From: Archangium sp.
GTDB taxonomy: Bacteria > Myxococcota > Myxococcia > Myxococcales > Myxococcaceae
Assembly: GCA_016793585.1 (NCBI GenBank)
Contig: JAEUJR010001091.1
Location: forward strand, 1-13,308
Direction of reading: 5' to 3'
DNA: 13,308 nucleotides
Below the pieces are notes generated by a model, which did not search any database, was not told where the DNA came from, and saw only the letters and a list, made by a program, of their open reading frames with translations. The stretch's first letter is position 1, and each line of letters opens with the position of its first letter. Positions 7,896 through 13,308 of this stretch are shown here, one piece after another. Made by a program: the position numbers and the translations under genes.

Positions 7896-7911
7896 TTGGT
7901 GCGAAAACGAG
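7896..7911 (+). promoter_or_regulatory. 16-bp upstream motif, copy 1
   Basis: TTGGTGCGAAAACGAG lies 11 bases before the ATG at 7923. It matches a segment upstream of the TPR gene at 9612-9627 in 14 of 16 positions, on the same strand. Its role is unknown; it may be a shared leader or promoter element. Confidence 0.3.
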
Positions 7912-7922
7912 AGAGTGCCTCC

Positions 7923-8756
7923 ATGCGACGCGCACTCCTCGTGCTCAGCCTGCTCTCGACGCCCGCCCTCGCCGGCGGGGTCGGGTTCGCGCAGGCGACC
8001 GGCTACTTCAAGAAAGACACGCGGCCCACGCTCTACCAACCGCTCAACCTGCTCGACGCGCGTGACGGCACCGCCTGGTGCAGCACCACGTCAGATCCGC
8101 TCAACGAGCTGCTCACCTTCGGCTTCACGTCTCCGACGAAGATCGACGAGGTGCGCATCACCACCGGCAACAACTTCAACGAGAGCACCTGGGGCGAGTT
8201 CGCGCGCGCCCACAAGCTGGTGTTCGCGGCGGGCAAACAGACGCACCTGGTGACGCTCGAAGACAAACGCGGCCAGCAGCTGATCGTCTTCGACAAGCCC
8301 TTCACCACCACGCGCCTCTCGCTCGAGATTCGTGATCAGTTCCCGGCCGAAGATCCCGATCAGCCTGTCTGCATCACCGACATCGTCTTCGTCTCTGACG
8401 GCAAGGCGCTCAACGGGCAGTGGCTCACCACCAAGCTCAAGTACGACAAGAACGTGCAGGCGCTGATGGGCACCTGGTACGCCGGCTACGAAGGCGGCCC
8501 CGATCGGTTCCTCGCGCTGCACTACGACGGCACCTTCCGCTACTCGTTCGAGCCGTACGACACCGCGCGCGCGCAGCCGAAGTCACTCGAGGGCAAGTGG
8601 GACGTGCAGGGCGGCAAGCTGCTCTTCGAGGTGGGCGGCAAGAAGTTCTCGCCGAAGTTCTCGAAAGACCCGGCGAAGAAGGGGCACGGTGAGGTGCTCA
8701 CCTTCGACGGAGAGGTGCCCGAAGACTTGAAGGGCCCGTTCCGCTCGACGCCGTGA
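7923..8756 (+). CDS. Exported protein with NADase-type glycan-binding (discoidin-like) domain
   Basis: A 277-residue protein starting MRRALLVLSLLSTPALAGG, a clear signal peptide with cleavage after ALA (residue 17). Residues ~28-158 resemble the F5/8-type C-like domain called 'NADase-type glycan-binding'. The marker is PLNLLDARDGTAWCS, equivalent to the 'N-x-x-D-G-D..TAWC' phrase of that family, followed by the strands LLTFGFTSPTKIDEVRITTG and RLSLEIRDQF. Cys53 and Cys150 could form a disulfide closing the domain. Residues ~183-277 (MGTWYAGYEGGPDRFLALHY, DGTFRYSF, GKWDVQGGKLLFEV) look like a small lipocalin-type beta sheet. The frame runs open far upstream (to 6261) over the antisense strand of the lipoprotein gene, but the ATG at 7923, with signal peptide and an AGAGAG purine tract nearby, is the real start. 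It is predicted to be periplasmic or secreted; its ligand is unknown. Confidence 0.88.
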   Translation: MRRALLVLSLLSTPALAGGVGFAQATGYFKKDTRPTLYQPLNLLDARDGTAWCSTTSDPLNELLTFGFTSPTKIDEVRITTGNNFNESTWGEFARAHKLVFAAGKQTHLVTLEDKRGQQLIVFDKPFTTTRLSLEIRDQFPAEDPDQPVCITDIVFVSDGKALNGQWLTTKLKYDKNVQALMGTWYAGYEGGPDRFLALHYDGTFRYSFEPYDTARAQPKSLEGKWDVQGGKLLFEVGGKKFSPKFSKDPAKKGHGEVLTFDGEVPEDLKGPFRSTP

Positions 8757-9476
8757 TCACTGGCCGCGAACGCGAATCACGTAGACCAGCCGCGCGACCT
8801 GCTTGAGCACGTTCGGCACGCGCTTGAAGAGGTGAATCGAGGGCTGGCGCTTCTCCATCAGCTGAATGGGAATCTCGCGAACCTCGAGCCCCTCGCGCCA
8901 TGCGCGCACGACGAACTCCGAGGCGAACACGTCCATGTCGACGACGCACTTGTCGATGACGGGCAGCAGCTTCTCGCGGCGAAACGCCTTCAGACCGTGG
9001 GTGTCGGTGCCCTTGAAGCCCAGCGCCACCCGGAGCAACCCGTTGTGAGCGCGCGTCGCGACGCGGCGAACGATGGGCCGGCGATCACTCGCGCCCCGCG
9101 CCGCCTTCGAGCCGACGATGAGATCGGCTTCACGACGCTCGAGCCGCGGAACGGCCTGGTCGTAGAAGACGAGGTCGCAGAGATCGATCTCGTCACAGAT
9201 CACGAGCGCGCCGCGCGCCTTGAGAATGCCTGCCTTCAGGGCCGAGCCGTAGTTGGGCGTCTCGCTGTGGAACCACTTCAGGCGAGGGTGCTCCTTCGTC
9301 ATGCGCTCGAGGATCTCGGGCGTGCGATCGCGGGAGCCGTTCTCGGCGAAGATGATCTCGTAGTCCCAACCGCGCTCGTTCAGGCCTTTGGCGAGCTCGA
9401 GGCCCGCCGACTCGACGATGGCCTCTTCGTTGTAGACCGGAATGACGACGCTCAGGTGCGGGTCGGCGGCAGACAT
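8757..9476 (-). CDS. Family 2 glycosyltransferase (DPM-synthase-like)
   Basis: A 239-residue GT-A fold protein. Residues 9-18 give the nucleotide-sugar strand SVVIPVYNEE; IIFAENGSRDRTPEIL (41-56) follows. NYGSALKAGILKARGALVIC (75-94) precedes the metal site, which here reads DEID (95-98) rather than the commoner D-A-D. The acceptor region shows ADLIVGSKA, FKGTDTHGLKAFRRE and an amphipathic C-terminus. This layout matches dolichyl/polyprenyl-phosphate mannose synthase-like GT2 enzymes without C-terminal membrane spans, so it may glycosylate a lipid carrier at the inner face of the membrane; donor and acceptor cannot be read. The ATG at 9476 is chosen because it starts directly before the conserved strand; the upstream open frame is Arg/Cys-rich and without domain character. 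No good ribosome site is seen. Confidence 0.93.
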   Translation of the reverse strand: MSAADPHLSVVIPVYNEEAIVESAGLELAKGLNERGWDYEIIFAENGSRDRTPEILERMTKEHPRLKWFHSETPNYGSALKAGILKARGALVICDEIDLCDLVFYDQAVPRLERREADLIVGSKAARGASDRRPIVRRVATRAHNGLLRVALGFKGTDTHGLKAFRREKLLPVIDKCVVDMDVFASEFVVRAWREGLEVREIPIQLMEKRQPSIHLFKRVPNVLKQVARLVYVIRVRGQ

Positions 9477-9611
9477 CGGCCGCCGCGCATAGCACGGCCA
9501 CTTCCTACTTCCAGCCCGGCGAATCGTGGGTCGGCCATGCGCCACCACTGGATGTCGCACACCGATACTGCAAGTTCCGCCAACGCAAGACGCGGGGTAA
9601 CCTCGCGCGGC

Positions 9612-9627
9612 TTGGTGCAAAAGCGAG
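9612..9627 (+). promoter_or_regulatory. 16-bp upstream motif, copy 2
   Basis: TTGGTGCAAAAGCGAG lies 22 bases before the ATG at 9650 and differs at two positions from the copy at 7896-7911. Both lie just upstream of plus-strand start codons. The function is unproven. Confidence 0.3.
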
Positions 9628-9639
9628 CGTCTGCGCCAC

Positions 9640-9645
9640 AAGGAG
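9640..9645 (+). promoter_or_regulatory. Ribosome binding site of the TPR gene
   Basis: AAGGAG lies four bases before the ATG at 9650. It fixes the start of the large protein immediately before its zinc ribbon. Confidence 0.75.
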
Positions 9646-9649
9646 CTCC

Positions 9650-12600
9650 ATGAAGGTCGCGTGTCCGTCGTGCAACTCGAGCCTCACCATCGACGACAAG
9701 AAGATTCCGGCAGGCGGCGCACGCATCAAGTGCCCCACGTGCCAGAACGTCTTCCCGGTGAAGCCAGGCGCCAGCGCTGGCGCCGTGCCGCTTCCAGGTG
9801 GAGCAGCCGCTGCGGCGCCGGGCGGGGCGGTACCGCTGCCCGGTGGTGCGCGCGTGCCTTCGTCGTCACCGAGCGGAGCCGTGCCGCTGCCGGGCATCTC
9901 TGCGCCCAAACCAGCCGCTACCAGCTGGGACGACGAGCCGACCCGCGCCGTGCCGCTGGGCGCGCCGTTGCCCAGTGGCGCCGCCGGCCCCGCTGATTGG
10001 GAGAGCGCTCCGACGCGCGCGATTCCATCTGGGGCAGTGCCGTTGCCGGGCGGAGCCGCTGCGATTCCGGGCGCGAGCCGCGCCGCTGCGCCGCCCTCGA
10101 ACGTTCCGGCGCCGAGGCCACCCACCAAGCCCAACATCGCCGCGGTTCCGCTGCCGGGCATCAGCGCGGCCAAGCCGGCCGCCACCTCGTGGAACGATGA
10201 GGCCACTCGCGTGGGCGACGCGGCGCCCGCAGACTCGGGCGTCGATCTCGACTTCAGCGCCGGGCCGACCGGCGCGATGCCCGCAGTCTCGAGCGGTGGC
10301 TCGATTCCGCTGCCAGGCGCAGCGTCGCCGTCTGGCCTTCGCAGCAGCGGCTCGGTTCCGTTGCCGGGTGGCTCGTCGCCATCGGGCATTCGGAGCGGCT
10401 CGGTTCCGTTGCCGGGTGGCTCGTCGCCATCGGGCATGCGCAGCGGCTCGGTTCCGCTGCCGGGTGCTTCGACGCCTTCGGGCGTTCGCGGGGCCGGGTC
10501 GGTGCCGCTGCCCGGCGCGAGCACGCCCTCTGGCCTTCGCAGCAGCGCGTCGGGCGCGGTGCCGTTGCCGGGCGGTTTCTCGAGCGGCGATTCGCTCGAG
10601 GTCGACTTCGGCAGCGACTCGACGGCCGGCGGCATTCCACTGCCGGGCGGCTCTTCGGCCCCCACGCAGGCGGTGGCGGCGTTTCAGCCGAACGAAGAGG
10701 TGCCGTTCTCTGACGACTTCGGTGAGGCGCCCGCGCCTGTCGCCGCGCCCGGCAGCTTCGCGTTCCCCGATCTGCCGGGTGACGAGCCAGGCCACGAGGC
10801 TCCACTGCCTCAGCCGATCGCGGCGCCCGGCAGCTTCGACTTCGGCGCTCCGCCCGCGGCCGCGCCCGGTGGCTTCGACTTCGACGCCCCCGCGCCCGCG
10901 CCGGTGGCTGGTGGGGGCAGCTTCGACTTCGGTCCGCCTCCCGCCGATCCTGCGCCTGCGCCCGGTGGGTTCGACTTCGACGCGGCGCCGCCTCCCGCCG
11001 CTCCGGCTCCGGTGAGCGGTGGCTTCGACTTCAGCGCGCCCCCCGCGCCGGCCCCCGCCCCGCAGGACGATCTCGCGTTCGACTTCAACGCGCCTGCCGC
11101 GCCGGCGGCGGCTCCGTCGTCGGTGCCCTCGTTCGGTGAGGTCGACTTCGGAGGTGGCGCGCCTGCCCCCGGCGGTGGCGATCTCGAGTTCGATCCCACC
11201 GCGGCGCCGAAGAAGCCCAGCGACGACCTCGAGGCCGATCTCGGGGCTCCGCTGCCGCCCACCTCGTCGAAGCCGCAGGGCCCGTCCGACGGCCTCGAGA
11301 TGTTGTCGTTCATCGACGACACCGCGAAAGATGCTGGTGCGCCTGCGACGACGGCTGCCGTGCGCCGCTTCCACATCAAGCGCCGCAGCGGCAAGGTGTT
11401 CGGCCCCTTCGAAGAGCCGGTCATCGTCAAGATGCTCGAAGAGGCGCAGCTGCTCGGCAACGAAGAGGTCTCGCTCGACGCCGAGAACTGGCAGCCCATC
11501 GGCAGTGAGCCGGCCTTTCAGGCCGTCATCGCGCGTCTCATGGAGGCGCCCGGCCGCTCGTCGACGCAGATGGGCCTGCCGCAGGTCGAGGACAAGCCCA
11601 AGGGCCCCTCGATGGAGAAGCTCAAGCAGCTCTACGAAGGCCGCATGGCCGCGGTCGCGGTCGTCGAGAGCAAGGCGCCCGTTCCGTTCATCAAGCGGGT
11701 TCCCTACATTCTCGCGGGCATTCTGGTGGCCGGCTTCCTCGGCACTGGCATCTTCGCGGGCGTCGCGACGCCGTACGGCTGGTTCTTCCTCAAGAAGATC
11801 TTCCCGGCGCGCGTGAAGCCCGACACGCGTGAGTTCGGCTACCTGGCCCAGGCCCGCGCCGGCATGTTGAAGGACACCTTCCGGTCGTACAACTCGGCCC
11901 GCGAGCTCGCGAACCAGGCGCTCGCGGTGAAGGAGTACCCCGAGGCGCGCGCCGTGTGGAGCCAGGCCGTCTACTCGCTCCACCGCCGTTACAACGCCGC
12001 AGGGCCGGGTGAGGTGGCGCAGGCCGACGGAGAGCTCGCGAACCTCGAGCTGCTCGGTGAGAAGCACGTCGAGGTGCTCAAGGCCCGGGCCGGCAGCGCG
12101 CTCGTGCGCAAAGACGCCGACGCGGCGCAGGCGCTGACGAGCGACGCCCTTGCGCGCGAAGGCAACCAGGACGATCTCGAGCTGCTCTTCCTTCGCGCCG
12201 AGGCGTACCTGCAGAAGAAGAACATCGGCAACGCGATCACCGAGTACCAGTCGGTGCTGGCCAAGAACCCGAAGAGCGCGCGGGCGCTGCATGCGCTCGC
12301 CACCATCGAGCGCCAGAAGAACGAATTCGACAAGGCGATCGAGAAGTACGAGGCCGCCCTCGCCGCAGACCCTGATCACGTCTCGTCGGGCATCGAGCTG
12401 GCCGAGATGCTGCTTGTCGTGAAGAAGGACCGCGAGAAGGGCGAGGCGGTGCTCACGGCGCTGCTCACGAAAGAGAAGAAGGCCGAGATGGCGCCGGGTG
12501 AGCTGGGCAAGGCGCTGGCCCTGAAGGCCGAGACGCTCGTCGTCGATCAGAAGCTGCTCGAGGCGCTGCCCGTCTTCGAAGAGGCGCTCAAGTCAGACCC

Positions 12601-13308
12601 GAAGAACCCCTTCACCCAGGGCCGCATGGCGCGCGTGTTGTCGGTGCTGAACCAGCCCGAGAAGGCGCTGCCGCTCTTCCGCGACGCGGCGACGGCGGCG
12701 CCTGACAACCTCGACTACACCGAGGGCTACCTCTCGAGCCTCATTCTGCTGGGCAAGATGGACGAGGCGACGAAGGTGATGACGGGCGCGAACGCACGCT
12801 TCCCGGGCAACGCGATGCTCTCGTACCTCTCGGGCCGCGTGGCCGATGCGCTCGACGACTCCAAGTCGGCCGAAGATGGGTACAAGCGCGCCATCGCCGC
12901 CGACGCGACCATCACCGACGCCTACCTCTACCTGTCACGGTTGTACGTGCGGTTCCGCCGCTTCTCCGACGCGCTGCCCGTGCTCGAGCAGGGCCTCGAG
13001 AAGGATCCGAAGAACGCCGCGCTGCACGTCGGCACCGGTGAGCTCGCCTATCACGAGCGTGATCTCGACCGCGCCGAGGCCGAGTTCAAACAGGCCAGCG
13101 AGCTGAACACGCACTCCAGCGAGGCCTTCGGTGGGCTCTCGCGCGTGGCCCTCGAGAAGGGCAAACCCGATCTCGCGCTCGCGCACATCGAGAAGGCCCT
13201 GAGCATCAACCCGCGCCTGCAGGGTGGGCGGCTCCAGAAGGGCATGGCCCTGTGGAAGCTGCAGCGGCTCGCCGAGTCGGTGCAGGAGCTCGAGAAGGCC
13301 CGCGAAGA
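9650..13308 (+). CDS. Large zinc ribbon / GYF-like / TM / TPR protein (3' end beyond window)
   Basis: The frame is open without a stop from the ATG at 9650 to the window edge: at least 1219 residues, found by direct translation. Domains in order: an MJ0042-type zinc ribbon at 1-36 (C5-P-S-C8, C28-P-T-C31, with IDDKKIPAGG between); a disordered Pro/Gly/Ser/Ala linker ~40-560 with PLPG and FDF repeats; a GYF-like domain ~572-640 (HIKRRSGKVFGPF, LLGNEEVSLD, NWQPIG); one membrane span ~684-708 (YILAGILVAGFLGTGIFAGV); then at least 11 TPR-like helix pairs to the edge, with signature ends such as EKYEAALAADPDH. The ribbon and GYF should be cytoplasmic and the TPRs periplasmic. This order recalls GltI/AgmK- and GltJ/AgmX-type subunits of the Myxococcus gliding machinery and their Nfs spore-coat paralogues. 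That is architectural resemblance only; orthology is not shown. It is divergent from the GT2 gene. Confidence 0.93.
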   Translation, partial: MKVACPSCNSSLTIDDKKIPAGGARIKCPTCQNVFPVKPGASAGAVPLPGGAAAAAPGGAVPLPGGARVPSSSPSGAVPLPGISAPKPAATSWDDEPTRAVPLGAPLPSGAAGPADWESAPTRAIPSGAVPLPGGAAAIPGASRAAAPPSNVPAPRPPTKPNIAAVPLPGISAAKPAATSWNDEATRVGDAAPADSGVDLDFSAGPTGAMPAVSSGGSIPLPGAASPSGLRSSGSVPLPGGSSPSGIRSGSVPLPGGSSPSGMRSGSVPLPGASTPSGVRGAGSVPLPGASTPSGLRSSASGAVPLPGGFSSGDSLEVDFGSDSTAGGIPLPGGSSAPTQAVAAFQPNEEVPFSDDFGEAPAPVAAPGSFAFPDLPGDEPGHEAPLPQPIAAPGSFDFGAPPAAAPGGFDFDAPAPAPVAGGGSFDFGPPPADPAPAPGGFDFDAAPPPAAPAPVSGGFDFSAPPAPAPAPQDDLAFDFNAPAAPAAAPSSVPSFGEVDFGGGAPAPGGGDLEFDPTAAPKKPSDDLEADLGAPLPPTSSKPQGPSDGLEMLSFIDDTAKDAGAPATTAAVRRFHIKRRSGKVFGPFEEPVIVKMLEEAQLLGNEEVSLDAENWQPIGSEPAFQAVIARLMEAPGRSSTQMGLPQVEDKPKGPSMEKLKQLYEGRMAAVAVVESKAPVPFIKRVPYILAGILVAGFLGTGIFAGVATPYGWFFLKKIFPARVKPDTREFGYLAQARAGMLKDTFRSYNSARELANQALAVKEYPEARAVWSQAVYSLHRRYNAAGPGEVAQADGELANLELLGEKHVEVLKARAGSALVRKDADAAQALTSDALAREGNQDDLELLFLRAEAYLQKKNIGNAITEYQSVLAKNPKSARALHALATIERQKNEFDKAIEKYEAALAADPDHVSSGIELAEMLLVVKKDREKGEAVLTALLTKEKKAEMAPGELGKALALKAETLVVDQKLLEALPVFEEALKSDPKNPFTQGRMARVLSVLNQPEKALPLFRDAATAAPDNLDYTEGYLSSLILLGKMDEATKVMTGANARFPGNAMLSYLSGRVADALDDSKSAEDGYKRAIAADATITDAYLYLSRLYVRFRRFSDALPVLEQGLEKDPKNAALHVGTGELAYHERDLDRAEAEFKQASELNTHSSEAFGGLSRVALEKGKPDLALAHIEKALSINPRLQGGRLQKGMALWKLQRLAESVQELEKARE
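9878..9946 (+). repeat. PLPGIS..W-D-D-E-P-T-R block, copy 1
   Basis: This block encodes residues 77-99 of the TPR protein: AVPLPGISA, then KPAA, then TSWDDEPTR. It recurs at 10142-10210 with about three substitutions. A third, more divergent W-x-x-x-P-T-R (WESAPTR) lies between them at residues 117-123. Confidence 0.7.
10142..10210 (+). repeat. PLPGIS..W-N-D-E-A-T-R block, copy 2
   Basis: This block encodes residues 165-187 (AVPLPGISA, KPAA, TSWNDEATR). It is a near copy of the block at 9878-9946, displaced by exactly 264 bases (88 codons), consistent with an internal duplication. Confidence 0.7.
10301..10555 (+). repeat. Tandem 48-57 bp repeats coding S-V-P-L-P-G units
   Basis: Five tandem units within the TPR gene encode S-[IV]-P-L-P-G-[GA]-[SA]-[ST]-P-S-G-[LIMV]-R plus 2-5 Gly/Ser/Ala residues (residues 218-302). 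Units two and three share an identical 44-base stretch with a 48-base period (10346-10389 and 10394-10437), and the third spacing is also 48. Isolated PLPG units occur on both sides, giving about a dozen in total. Near-identity at DNA level points to recent unit duplication. Confidence 0.85.
10829..11150 (+). repeat. G-x-F-D-F repeat array in the linker of the TPR protein
   Basis: Residues 394-500 contain GSFDFG, GGFDFD, GSFDFG, GGFDFD, GGFDFS and AFDFN, followed by weaker VDFG and LEFD copies, separated by Pro/Ala spacers of about 10-16 residues. Each copy is an aromatic-acidic-aromatic sticker in an otherwise disordered chain. DNA copies are diverged, unlike the PLPG array. Confidence 0.75.

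Larger units (their letters stand above)
9477..9649. other. Divergent intergenic region
   Basis: The longest non-coding stretch here (173 bases) lies between the divergent GT2 and TPR genes and must hold both their promoters. I see no convincing -35/-10 pair or sigma-54 GG-N10-GC element. It holds the second copy of the 16-bp motif and the TPR gene's ribosome site. Confidence 0.6.

Noticed and set aside
6261..7922. Possible long N-terminal extension of the glycan-binding protein gene
   Set aside because: It is antisense to the lipoprotein gene, Arg/His-rich in translation, and a signal peptide begins exactly at the ATG at 7923.
9505..10665. Minus-strand 386-codon open frame with PPGSG/PGNG repeats
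   Set aside because: Its repeats are the mirror image of the PLPG coding repeats on the plus strand; no ribosome site or domain.
9866..12379. Open frame of 837 codons on the minus strand, antisense to the TPR gene
   Set aside because: It is extremely Arg-rich with no domain, and lies opposite a gene with clear zinc ribbon, GYF and TPR domains; long stop-free antisense frames are expected at this GC content.
1..13308. CRISPR, tRNA, rRNA, IS ends or phage attachment sites
   Set aside because: No spaced direct repeats of CRISPR type outside coding repeats, no cloverleaf, no transposase-like frame and no flanking inverted repeats were seen.

Overview
The window is GC-rich, densely coded bacterial chromosome. 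It most resembles a member of the Myxococcota (delta-proteobacterial myxobacteria and relatives). This rests on strong third-position GC, an Asp-Ala-Gly-rich lipoprotein, and a long protein combining an N-terminal MJ0042-type zinc ribbon, a Pro/Gly-rich linker, a GYF-like domain, one membrane span and many TPRs. That architecture is typical of myxobacterial envelope and motility machines. The taxon is inferred from style; no marker gene fixes it. I found no tRNA, rRNA, CRISPR array, insertion sequence or phage gene. No gene-free stretch exceeds 300 bases; the longest is about 170 bases (9477-9649).

Layout: (1) 2-484, plus strand: C-terminal end of a DUF4832-like protein, cut by the window edge, convergent with (2) a minus-strand pair, 3119-1566 (polytopic membrane protein, possibly a GT-C-type glycosyltransferase) and 1546-488 (unknown cytoplasmic protein). 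(3) 3210-3491, plus strand: a tiny secreted cysteine-rich, metallothionein-like protein. (4) A tight minus-strand run read 7829 to 3508: a lipoprotein with four EPN/DxD modules, quinolinate synthase NadA, then three consecutive small or medium proteins that each carry a zinc ribbon (an unknown protein, a SAM-dependent methyltransferase, and a membrane-anchored ribbon protein). Gaps are 37, 2 and 6 bases, then a 4-base ATGA overlap, so most of this is probably one operon. (5) 7923-8756, plus strand: an exported protein with a discoidin-like/NADase-type glycan-binding domain, divergent from the lipoprotein gene. (6) 9476-8757, minus strand: a family 2 glycosyltransferase whose stop codon abuts that of gene 5. 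(7) 9650 to beyond the right edge, plus strand: the large zinc ribbon/GYF/TM/TPR protein, at least 1219 residues and open at the window end.

Functionally, NadA makes quinolinate for NAD synthesis and is the only enzyme whose pathway is clear; nadB and nadC are not present here. The other genes suggest envelope functions: two secreted or lipid-anchored proteins, a membrane protein, a GT2 enzyme, and a TPR protein that resembles the GltI/AgmK-type subunits of the myxobacterial gliding or spore-coat machines in architecture only. The most unusual items are the metallothionein-like secreted peptide, the run of zinc-ribbon genes behind nadA, and the repeat-rich disordered linker of the TPR protein, with its PLPG, W..E.TR and FDF repeats.
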